DNA of 64,000 bases, taken from UBA7803 sp040219935. Its GTDB lineage: Bacteria > Pseudomonadota > Gammaproteobacteria > Pseudomonadales > Azotimanducaceae. Within the stretch, counting starts at the first letter, position 1, and each line of letters starts with the position of its first letter. Positions 1 to 7,447 of the stretch are shown here, in pieces. Both the position numbers and the translations under genes were made by a program. The DNA is taken from the NCBI GenBank assembly GCA_040219935.1, contig JAVJUA010000020.1:71693-135692 (forward strand), given 5' to 3'. The notes beneath the pieces are model-generated. The model saw only the letters and a list, made by a program, of their open reading frames with translations. It was not told the origin of the DNA and made no database searches.

Positions 1-480
1 ACGGACAGCGAGTTCCTGCTGACCGTGCTGGCTGATCAGGGCCTGCGGCTCGAGCCCCGGGACGGCGTTCTTCAGTTGCGGCGATCGATCGCGCCCGGTG
101 ACGTGGCCGATCTGCTGCTGCTGCGGGCGACGATCGTGCCGGGGAGTCGGGCACCCGTCCTGTCGAGGCGTTTTGCCGACGTGCGGCAGCAACTGCTCGC
201 ACCCCTCGACGTTGCCACGACGGAACTGCGCCTGGAGATCGGCCCAGCCCGGCGCGCTCCGCCGGCGTCGTACAGGAACCCGCCACAGATCGACGCCTCG
301 CCCGCCGCGCAGGCCGTGGCGCAGGGCCTGGCCGAGGGCCGCAGCGCCGCGGCCGGCGACGCGCGGCAGCAGTTTCTGCTGGATGTGGCGCAGGTGTATC
401 GGCCCACGCTGATTTTTCTGCGGTCGCAGCAGCCGTCACCGCTGTCCGTGGCCGGCCCGGGGCTATACTCCCGCCCATGA
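1..480 (+). CDS. C-terminal part of an unidentified protein
   Basis: The reading frame is open from the first base and ends at the TGA at 478-480, so the start lies before the window. About 159 residues are visible. They show no signature I recognise: an early hydrophobic/charged stretch, then an Ala/Arg-rich tail with no predicted membrane segment. The stop overlaps the ATG of the response regulator (ATGA at 477-480), so the two are probably translationally coupled and this could be part of the same signalling operon. Function unknown. Confidence 0.6.
   Translation, partial: TDSEFLLTVLADQGLRLEPRDGVLQLRRSIAPGDVADLLLLRATIVPGSRAPVLSRRFADVRQQLLAPLDVATTELRLEIGPARRAPPASYRNPPQIDASPAAQAVAQGLAEGRSAAAGDARQQFLLDVAQVYRPTLIFLRSQQPSPLSVAGPGLYSRP
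464..469 (+). promoter_or_regulatory. Possible -10 element close to the response regulator start
   Basis: TATACT matches the sigma70 -10 consensus at five of six positions and ends 7 nt before the ATG at 477. A transcript from here would begin at or within a base or two of the start codon. No convincing -35 hexamer lies 16-18 bp upstream, so this rests on the -10 alone. Confidence 0.3.
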
Positions 481-1154
481 CTCAGTCGGACCGCATCCCG
501 GTGCTGATCGTCGAGGACGATCTGCTGACGCGTCAGGCGCTGATCGACAAGATCGAGCAGGACGCCCGCCTGCGGGTCTGCGGTGCCTGCGGGAGCGTGG
601 CGGAAGGGCGCGCCCTCCTGGCCGGTTGCGATGCCCGGGTCGCCCTCATGGATCTCGGCCTGCCGGACGGTGATGGTACGGACCTGATCCGCCTGGCGGT
701 CGATCGCGACCCGCCGATCGAGGTCATGGTCATCACCGTGTTCGGCGACGAGCGTCATGTGGTGCGGGCCATCGAAGCCGGCGCCACCGGCTACCTGCTC
801 AAGGATGCTGACGCCAGCGCAGCGGCCAGGTCGATACACGATCTGCTGGCAGGCGGGTCGCCGATCAGCACGTCCATTGCCCGCTACCTGCTGCGCCGGT
901 TCCGGCGCGAGGCAACGCCACCGGCAGTCCAGGCGGCCGGTCACCTGACCCCGCGTGAGATGGAGGTGCTGGAAGTGGTTTCCCGCGGCTACAGCAATGC
1001 CGAGATCGGTTCCCTGCTGGGACTGTCGCTGCACACCGTCAACTCACACATCAAGAGCATCTATCGTAAGCTTGCCGTGCGCTCCCGCAGCGAGGCGGTT
1101 TTCGAGGCGGTGCAGCAGGGGTTGATTCAGATCGATCGGCAATCGTCGGACTGA
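477..1154 (+). CDS. LuxR/NarL-family response regulator
   Basis: 225 residues, normal for the NarL/FixJ class. The receiver domain (about 8-125) has the acidic pair Asp14/Asp15, the phospho-acceptor Asp59 in ALMDLGLPDGDG and the conserved Lys in GYLLKDA. The C-terminal LuxR-type helix-turn-helix (about 155-215) begins LTPREMEVLEVVSRGYSNAEIG and continues with the DNA-reading helix LSLHTVNSHIKSIYRKL. It should bind DNA as a dimer after phosphorylation by the sensor kinase encoded 19 bp downstream. The start overlaps the upstream stop. Its target genes cannot be read from the sequence; the secreted lipase behind the kinase is a candidate. Confidence 0.95.
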   Translation: MTQSDRIPVLIVEDDLLTRQALIDKIEQDARLRVCGACGSVAEGRALLAGCDARVALMDLGLPDGDGTDLIRLAVDRDPPIEVMVITVFGDERHVVRAIEAGATGYLLKDADASAAARSIHDLLAGGSPISTSIARYLLRRFRREATPPAVQAAGHLTPREMEVLEVVSRGYSNAEIGSLLGLSLHTVNSHIKSIYRKLAVRSRSEAVFEAVQQGLIQIDRQSSD

Positions 1155-1173
1155 CCTGACCGGGAGGGGGGCA

Positions 1174-3066
1174 GTGCAGCGTTCGTGGTTCCCGCTGGCG
1201 TTCTGGTCCGGCGCGCTGGCCATCGCGCTGGCGCTTTGGTTTTCCCTCGAGCAGTTTCACCGCCTGCCGCCGCCGGGTGATGCGTTGCGGGTTGACGAGA
1301 TGCAGCGTCTGGGATGGCATGCCGAGGCGCCGCAGACGCTGCCGCGGTCCGGATGGCGCGCCGTCGTCCTGCCGGAGGACTGGCTGCACGAGGGAGTATC
1401 CGGAACCGAGGTCTGGTACCGCGCCACGATCGAGCTCGACGTGCCGCCCAATCGGCTCTGGGCGATTCTCCTGCCCGGCGTCAACCTGGCTGCGTCGGTG
1501 TTCTTCAATGGCGAACTGATCGGCGCCAGCGCCAGCCTGGTCGAACCGCTGTCGCAGGACTGGAACCGGCCGCTGATGTTCACCATCCCCAACGGTCATC
1601 TGCGGCCGGGCAGCAACGAGCTGCACGTGCGCGTGATCAGCTATCCCTCCGGCCACGGCTTCTTCGCCCCCGTCTTTATCGGCCCCGATGAGCTGCTGCG
1701 GCCGAGCTACGAGAGCCGCAGCTTCGTGCAGGTGCAGCTATCCCGCTTCATTACGGTGGCCACGGCGTTCATGAGCCTGTTTCTCGGGCTGATCTGGTGG
1801 CTGCGGCCAACCGAGACCGTCTATGGCTGGCTGTCGCTGAGCACGCTGATGTGGAGCGGCCACTCGCTCAAGTATCACGTCTCGTCGATTCCGGTGATCA
1901 GCTTCGAGTGGGCGGCATTCCTGTTCATCACCGCGATCGGCTTCAGTACTGCGGTGAGCGTGTTCATGCTGCGCTTCACCGACGCCCGGCGTCCGTGGAT
2001 GGAAGGGATGCTGCTCTGGCACGCGATGCTCGCCATCATCATCATCGTCGCGCTGACGCTGCTCAACACGGATCACATGTACACAGCGGCGCAGGCCTTC
2101 GTCACGTTTGCCATTCTCTTCGCGGGCGCCAATTTTCTGCGCATGGCGATCCGCATCCGCAATCTGCGCGAGATGGACGCTTACCTGGTCGGCGCCGCGG
2201 TGCTGATCGTTCTGGTGGTTGGTATGCGTGACTGGATTCTCATCCTCGGCTACATGGAGCGCTCCCGCGGTCAGTACACCCAGTACGCGATTCCGCTGTT
2301 GCTCGGCGTGCTCGGCGTGGTTCTGGTCAACCGCTTCGTCCAGGCATTGCGAGCCACCGAGCGGTTCACCTCGGAGCTCGAAGCCACCGTACTCGCCAGA
2401 ACAAGGGAGCTGGAGCGTAAGCACGCCGAGGTCAAGGCGCTGGAGCGGGATCGGGCGCTGGCCGAGGAACGCGAGCGGCTCATGCGCGACATGCACGATG
2501 GAGCCGGCGGGCATCTGGTGTCGTCGCTGGCGCTGCTGAAGGCCAAGGGCATCGACGATGCCGACATCAGCGCAGCGCTGACCGGCGCCCTCACCGATCT
2601 GCGGCTGATGATCGACTCGCTCGACCCCGTGGATGACGACCTGAACTCCGTGCTCGGCATGCTCCGCGACCGGATGCAGGCGCCGCTGGAAGCGAGCGGC
2701 CTGACCACCGACTGGCAGCTCGAACGCCTGCCGCTGGTGCCGGAGCTGCGCCCCGAGCATGTCCTGCAGATTCTGCGCATTCTTCAGGAGGCGCTCACCA
2801 ACGTGATCCGCCACGCCGGCGCGTCGCTGGTGACGGTCAGCGCAGGCTACGACCGGGCCGGGCGCACCGCCCGCATCTGCGTCCGCGACGACGGCAGGGG
2901 CATTGACGGTCTGCGTCATGGCAGGGGGCTCGCCAACATGCGCAACCGCGCCCAGAGACTGGGCGGAAACGTCGACATACGGTCCGACACATCGGGAACC
3001 TCGGTGTGTCTGAGCATCCCCTACCCTGCACCCACGCCTGACTGCTCGACGACACCCCCAGTTTGA
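1174..3066 (+). CDS. Membrane sensor histidine kinase (7TM sensor, HisKA_3 type)
   Basis: 630 residues, GTG start behind a GGGAGGGGGG ribosome site. An N-terminal membrane segment (about 6-25) is followed by a periplasmic beta-sandwich-like domain (about 60-185) resembling the ligand-binding part of 7TMR-DISM receptors. Then come about seven hydrophobic helices (about 190-395) and a short coiled coil rich in Glu/Arg. The HisKA_3 dimerisation motif MRDMHDGAGGHL puts the phospho-acceptor at His441. The ATPase domain has the N box (EALTNVIRHA) and the G boxes (DDGRGID, GRGLANM). It is the partner of the preceding regulator. The ligand is unknown; sugar or glycan sensing would fit the sandwich fold but is inference. 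Confidence 0.93.
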   Translation: MQRSWFPLAFWSGALAIALALWFSLEQFHRLPPPGDALRVDEMQRLGWHAEAPQTLPRSGWRAVVLPEDWLHEGVSGTEVWYRATIELDVPPNRLWAILLPGVNLAASVFFNGELIGASASLVEPLSQDWNRPLMFTIPNGHLRPGSNELHVRVISYPSGHGFFAPVFIGPDELLRPSYESRSFVQVQLSRFITVATAFMSLFLGLIWWLRPTETVYGWLSLSTLMWSGHSLKYHVSSIPVISFEWAAFLFITAIGFSTAVSVFMLRFTDARRPWMEGMLLWHAMLAIIIIVALTLLNTDHMYTAAQAFVTFAILFAGANFLRMAIRIRNLREMDAYLVGAAVLIVLVVGMRDWILILGYMERSRGQYTQYAIPLLLGVLGVVLVNRFVQALRATERFTSELEATVLARTRELERKHAEVKALERDRALAEERERLMRDMHDGAGGHLVSSLALLKAKGIDDADISAALTGALTDLRLMIDSLDPVDDDLNSVLGMLRDRMQAPLEASGLTTDWQLERLPLVPELRPEHVLQILRILQEALTNVIRHAGASLVTVSAGYDRAGRTARICVRDDGRGIDGLRHGRGLANMRNRAQRLGGNVDIRSDTSGTSVCLSIPYPAPTPDCSTTPPV

Positions 3067-3130
3067 GCGATTTTCGGCGCCTGCCCGCCGACTTAGTCTG
3101 TACCGGATCACCAACCTACAGGCTGACGAC

Positions 3131-4609
3131 ATGCGAAACTCACCAGATCGCCGCCGGAACCTTCCCTGGTACGGATCCAGGCTTGGCCTGGCCTTGCTGC
3201 TCAGCGTCTTCACGCTTGTGCCCGCCGCCGCTCGGGAACCAGCCGAGAGCACGACAACGACATCACTACGCCGGGTGGACGGTGCCATCGAAGCCAGAGC
3301 ATTTTCGATGCTGCGCCTCAACGCCACCCAGGCCTCACGCGAGGTTGCGCAACTCGGCCGGGTGTCGGCGGCAGCCAACGTCGCGGCTCTTCGCGCCGCA
3401 GGCTACGCGCCGCGGGATGTAGAAGCCGCGGTCGCCGCCACCTACCGCCTCAGCCCCACGGAAGCGAGTCGTCTTACCCGAGAGGCGTTCTCCCGGGATC
3501 TGGCCATCGATCGCAGCGCCATCACGTCGACGGGTACCGAGGTCACGGTGTGCATCATGCCCGACGGCAGCCTGCGCTACTGCCCGCCCCAGGAACGCGT
3601 CACCTACGTCGGCACGGCACCGGCCAGCGGCAGCGACACATCGATGACGCCGGCTCCCTCCGGTCCCGGGTGGCTGAACGCCCTGGAGACCGGAACCGTC
3701 GACCACAGCTGGGTCAACAGCTACCTGCTGGCCCTCGTCAGCTACTACATCTATTCCGACGCGCTCGGCCAGCCGGCCGATGCCGAGGCCAACTTCCGCT
3801 CGCTGATGGAAAGCTGGGGCATGGACGAGGTCCGCTTCATCAACGTGCCGGACCGGCACCTGCGGGTGGCGGTCATGCGCAGCCCGACCGCGGTGATCGT
3901 GGCGTTTCGCGGCTCGGAGCTGCAAAGCACGGCACACTGCCTGCTGGAAGCTCATCTGCCCGGCGTCTGCCCCAACCTGCCACCCAACTGGGTCACGAAT
4001 CTGACATTTGCGCCGCTCCAACAGCGCCCCGAGTGGGGCCCGAACGTACGCACCCACCCTGGCTTCGATTCGGCCACCGATCTGCTCTACGCCGGAGTCA
4101 TGAACTACGTCGACGATTGGCTGACCGGACCGCGGCGCCTGTTCGTCACCGGACACAGCCTCGGTGGTGCCATGGCAACCCTGTTCGCGTTCAGAGCGCA
4201 GTACGTCGACAACAAGACGGTGCAGGCGGTGTACACCTACGGCGCACCCAGGCTCGGCAACATCCCGTTCACGGCCCAGTACCAGGCCGTGCTCGGAAGC
4301 CGCACGCACCGCTGGCAGAACCGCAGCGATCCTGCCCCTGCCGTGCCGCCTGGACAACCGATTCAGTTCTCCGGCATGCCGGCTCCGGCCGCCTGGAGCA
4401 CGTATCGTCACATCGGCCGCCTGCACTATCTTCCGGCCACCGGCGCGGCCCAGCTCAACCAGACGGCAGAGCCGTTCCAGCTCCCGACCAGCGCTTCACA
4501 AGTCGTGGCGGGCGACCACTGGATGGCCATCTCGCCCGACTCCTACGCGCGGCGTCTGTATCCACGGCTGCCGCAGCCGGTGCAGGACCAGATGCCGCCC
4601 CCGCCCTGA
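3131..4609 (+). CDS. Secreted class 3 lipase
   Basis: 492 residues. An N-terminal signal peptide (basic start, hydrophobic core LGLALLLSVFTLV, cleavage near PAAA-RE) predicts export. The lipase_3 domain lies in the C-terminal two thirds: nucleophile in GHSLGGAMA, a likely catalytic Asp in NRSDPAPAVPP and the His in GDHWMAISPDSY. Residues about 35-165 form an extra region with no family I recognise, holding a helical Ala/Arg segment and a small CIMPDGSLRYC loop that could form a disulfide. It follows the sensor kinase by 64 bp in the same direction. The substrate is probably triacylglycerol or a phospholipid. Confidence 0.88.
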   Translation: MRNSPDRRRNLPWYGSRLGLALLLSVFTLVPAAAREPAESTTTTSLRRVDGAIEARAFSMLRLNATQASREVAQLGRVSAAANVAALRAAGYAPRDVEAAVAATYRLSPTEASRLTREAFSRDLAIDRSAITSTGTEVTVCIMPDGSLRYCPPQERVTYVGTAPASGSDTSMTPAPSGPGWLNALETGTVDHSWVNSYLLALVSYYIYSDALGQPADAEANFRSLMESWGMDEVRFINVPDRHLRVAVMRSPTAVIVAFRGSELQSTAHCLLEAHLPGVCPNLPPNWVTNLTFAPLQQRPEWGPNVRTHPGFDSATDLLYAGVMNYVDDWLTGPRRLFVTGHSLGGAMATLFAFRAQYVDNKTVQAVYTYGAPRLGNIPFTAQYQAVLGSRTHRWQNRSDPAPAVPPGQPIQFSGMPAPAAWSTYRHIGRLHYLPATGAAQLNQTAEPFQLPTSASQVVAGDHWMAISPDSYARRLYPRLPQPVQDQMPPPP

Positions 4610-4649
4610 TCCGGCAATTGCCGCACTCCTGAGCGAAGCGCCGATACGC

Positions 4650-4678
4650 CGCCGCGGGTGATCCACTCACCCGCGGCG
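4650..4678 (+). terminator. Perfect 12-bp hairpin after the lipase gene
   Basis: A 12-bp perfect inverted repeat (4650-4661 against 4667-4678, arms CGCCGCGGGTGA and TCACCCGCGGCG) encloses a 5-nt loop, 40 bp after the lipase stop. No T-run follows, so it is either an atypical intrinsic terminator, as is common in high-GC genomes, or an RNA-protecting hairpin. The rest of 4610-4763 holds only the ribosome site of the next gene. Confidence 0.5.
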
Positions 4679-4763
4679 CGGAAGGCCGCGGTTGGCATCG
4701 ACCGGCACGGAACGCCATCATAGCCGGGCGTCTTCAAGCACCCAGCCGACAGGAGCAGCACCG

Positions 4764-5513
4764 ATGAGCCAACCGCTCGACCAGACCCCGATCCGCGACG
4801 ACACCGTGGGGCTGCTCGAGGGGCTGGCCACCACCCGGGCGATCCGCCGCTACACGTCCGAGCCGATTCCCGACCGCGACCTGCGCGACATCCTGTTTGC
4901 AGCCACCCGCGGCCCCAGCGGCTCGAACCGGCAGCCGTTCCGGTTCGTGGTGCTCACCGACAGCGACCGGGCGCGCCGGGCCAAGGCCCTGATCGGCGAG
5001 CAGGCCCGCGCCATGTGGGCCGCCAAGCGCAGGAACGACGGCTACGACCAGGGCTCCGGGCAGGCGGCCGACTCCCCCAAGGCGCGCATGGCGCGCACCA
5101 TGCAGACCTACGTCGACGAGTTCGAGTCGGTGCCGGCGCTGATCCTGCCGTGCCTGGTGCGCTACCGGAACCCGACGCCCATGGAGGGGGCCTCGATCTA
5201 TCCGGCGGTGCAGAACCTGCTGCTGGGCGCCCGGGCGCTGGGCTACGGCGGCGTCATCACCGGTTTCCACGGGCTGGCGGACGCAGCGCTGAAAGACCTG
5301 CTCGGCATTCCGGCGGAGGTGTTCATCGCCGCCACCGTCACCCTGGGCCGGCCTCAGGGCGGGCACGGCCCGGTGCGGCGGCGGCCGCTGCCGGAACTGG
5401 TGTTCGGCGATGCCTGGGGCGAGGCGCCAGCCTGGGCGGTGGACCCGCCGGGCACCCGCTACACCAGCGCCGGGCCGCCGCCGGCCGGCGCAAAGGATGC
5501 GCCGCCGCGATGA
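4764..5513 (+). CDS. Nitroreductase-family FMN protein
   Basis: 249 residues. The start is the ATG 7 bp after AGGAGC (4751-4756), giving MSQPLDQTP; an earlier in-frame ATG at 4692 has no ribosome site. The typical N-terminal motif TTRAIRRYTSEPIPDRDLRDIL and the GPSGSNRQPFRFVVL loop bind the FMN phosphate and ring, and the C-terminal half carries the YPAVQNLLLGARALGYGG helix. Members reduce nitroaromatics, quinones or similar compounds with NAD(P)H; the substrate here is unknown. It is the first gene of a run of five, overlapping the esterase by ATGA. Confidence 0.9.
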   Translation: MSQPLDQTPIRDDTVGLLEGLATTRAIRRYTSEPIPDRDLRDILFAATRGPSGSNRQPFRFVVLTDSDRARRAKALIGEQARAMWAAKRRNDGYDQGSGQAADSPKARMARTMQTYVDEFESVPALILPCLVRYRNPTPMEGASIYPAVQNLLLGARALGYGGVITGFHGLADAALKDLLGIPAEVFIAATVTLGRPQGGHGPVRRRPLPELVFGDAWGEAPAWAVDPPGTRYTSAGPPPAGAKDAPPR

Positions 5514-6343
5514 AGGCGCGCCACCTCTTCACCCTGACCCTGCTCGCCGCGCTCGGCGCCGCCGGGCCGGCCGGCGCCGAGTCGACGCGCACGGCCGAGG
5601 ACGACGCCCGCGCCATCGACGATCCGCGGGTGCAGCACCTGAGCTACCCGTTTCCCGGCACCGACGAGTCGATTCCGTACGCGCTGTTCGTGCCTTCCGG
5701 CTACGACCCGGCCGAGCCGGCGCCGCTGCTGGTGTCGCTGCACGGCCTTGGCCGTACCTACGACTGGCTGATGGGCTACCACGGCCTGCTGGACCTGGCC
5801 GAGGCGCGCGGCTTCGTGGTGGTCACCCCGCTCGGCTACACCCGCCGCGGCTGGTACGGATCGCGGCGCACCGACGTCGACGGCCGCGAGCTCGGCGTCG
5901 AGGCGGAGCGTTCCGAGCAGGACGTGATGGCGGTGCTGGCGCGCGTGCGCGAGGCACTGGCCATCGACCCGGACCGCATTTACCTGTGGGGCCACAGCAT
6001 GGGCGGCGCCGGCACCTGGCACCTGGCCGCACAACATCCCGACCTCTGGGCCGGCATCGGCCTGGTGGCACCGGCGCCGCCCGAGGGGGTCACTGCTGCC
6101 GAGCTGCTGCCGCGCATCCGCCACCTGCCCGCCATCGTCATCCAGGGCACCGACGACGACCTGGTGTCGGCCAGCCTGACCCGAAGCTGGGTGGCCGCCA
6201 TGGCCGAGCTCGGCATGCAGCATCTGTATGTGGAGATCGACGGTGGCGATCACTCGCTGCTGATCTCCCAGGATCGGGACAACATGCGCCGGATCATCGA
6301 CTTCTTCGGCATCGTCTGCCGCTGCCACCGGCCCGGCGACTGA
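5510..6343 (+). CDS. Secreted alpha/beta-hydrolase (esterase/PHB-depolymerase-like)
   Basis: 277 residues; the ATG overlaps the nitroreductase stop by 4 nt. A signal peptide (MKARHLFTLTLLAALGAAGPAGA) predicts a periplasmic or secreted enzyme. The fold is complete: oxyanion region LLVSLHGLGRTYDW, nucleophile elbow GHSMGGAGTWH, Asp in IQGTDDDLV and His in GGDHSLL. The overall pattern resembles LpqC/PHB-depolymerase-like and feruloyl-esterase-like enzymes. Substrate unknown. Confidence 0.85.
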   Translation: MKARHLFTLTLLAALGAAGPAGAESTRTAEDDARAIDDPRVQHLSYPFPGTDESIPYALFVPSGYDPAEPAPLLVSLHGLGRTYDWLMGYHGLLDLAEARGFVVVTPLGYTRRGWYGSRRTDVDGRELGVEAERSEQDVMAVLARVREALAIDPDRIYLWGHSMGGAGTWHLAAQHPDLWAGIGLVAPAPPEGVTAAELLPRIRHLPAIVIQGTDDDLVSASLTRSWVAAMAELGMQHLYVEIDGGDHSLLISQDRDNMRRIIDFFGIVCRCHRPGD

Positions 6344-6367
6344 CATGGCCATGCACGCGGACGGTCG

Positions 6368-7447
6368 ATGAAGCTGCTGCACACCGCAGACTGGCAGCTC
6401 GGCCTGCGCCTGAACTTCGTCGGCGGCGAGCGGGCGGCACAGCTACGCGGTCAGCGCTTCGATACCGTGCGCCGCATCGCCGCCCTGGCCCGCGACCACC
6501 AGGTGGACCTGGTGGTGGTGGCCGGCGACGTGTTCGACGACAACGGCGTCGGCCCGGACACGGTGCAGCAGGCGCGGGACGCGCTGGGCGCCTTCGGCGA
6601 CGTGCCCGTGGTGCTGCTGCCGGGCAACCACGACCCGGCCACCCCGGACTCGGCCCTGGCCCGGCTCGGCGAGTTGCCTGGCGCGGTGCACGTCGCGACC
6701 AGGGCGACACCGCTGCAGATCGGCGACGTCGCGGTCTTTCCCTGCCCGCTGACCGCGCGCCACACCTACGACGACCCCGGCGCCTGGCTGCCGGCGCAGC
6801 CCCACCGCGACCGGGTGCGCATCGTCGTCGCCCACGGCGGCGCGCTGCAGTTCGGCGAGAGCACCGAGACCCCGAACCGCATCGACGTCGAGCGCATCCT
6901 CGAGCGCGGCTACGACTACGTGGCCCTGGGCGACTGGCACGGCGTCTTCGAGGTGGACGCTCGGGCCTGGTACGCGGGCGCGCCCGAGGCCACCCGCTTC
7001 AAGGAGAAGCGCCCCGGGCACGTGCTGCTGGTCGACATCGACGGCCCCGGCGCGGCGCCCACGGTGACGCCGCTGCCGGTAGCGCGCAGCCGCTGGCTGA
7101 GCCACGCCTTCGAGTGCGCCGAGGACGACGACGTCGACCGCCTGGCGAACTGGCTCGACGGCCTCGAAGAGAAGTCGTGGACGCTGCTGGAGCTGGCGCT
7201 CGAAGGGCAGCTGTCGCTGGCTGCCCGGGCCCGCCTCGACGCAGTGCTGGACGACTACGCCGGCCGGCTGGCTTTCCTGCGCATCGATCGCGATGCGGTC
7301 ACCGCGGCCCCCACCGCCGCCGACCTTGCCGCCCTGGGCGGCGAGGGCTACCTGGGGCGCGCCATCGAGCGGCTGCGCGACAGCGACGACCCGGCGGACG
7401 CCGCCGCCCTGCGGCTGCTGTTCCGGCTGACCCGGGAGTCCGGCTGA
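6368..7447 (+). CDS. SbcD/YhaO-like DNA repair exonuclease
   Basis: 359 residues. Calcineurin-like phosphoesterase motifs appear in the Mre11/SbcD order: HTADWQLG (His5, Asp8), VVAGDVFDDNG, LLPGNHDP, VAHGG and LGDWHG. A C-terminal capping part of about 130 residues follows. The last base overlaps the ATG of the SMC-like ATPase, and the two should form a nuclease/ATPase complex acting on DNA ends or hairpins. The partner is of the YhaN rather than the SbcC kind, so YhaO-like is the better analogy. Confidence 0.88.
   Translation: MKLLHTADWQLGLRLNFVGGERAAQLRGQRFDTVRRIAALARDHQVDLVVVAGDVFDDNGVGPDTVQQARDALGAFGDVPVVLLPGNHDPATPDSALARLGELPGAVHVATRATPLQIGDVAVFPCPLTARHTYDDPGAWLPAQPHRDRVRIVVAHGGALQFGESTETPNRIDVERILERGYDYVALGDWHGVFEVDARAWYAGAPEATRFKEKRPGHVLLVDIDGPGAAPTVTPLPVARSRWLSHAFECAEDDDVDRLANWLDGLEEKSWTLLELALEGQLSLAARARLDAVLDDYAGRLAFLRIDRDAVTAAPTAADLAALGGEGYLGRAIERLRDSDDPADAAALRLLFRLTRESG

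Noticed and set aside
1738..3378. 546-codon open frame antisense to the sensor kinase
   Set aside because: His/Arg/Gln-rich mirror of the kinase with no domain; crosses the kinase-lipase boundary without a start signal.
5410..7446. Upstream extension of the SMC-like frame back to 5410
   Set aside because: It overlaps the esterase and nuclease genes in another frame and is Arg/Pro-rich; the ATG at 7447 gives the correct ATPase N-terminus.
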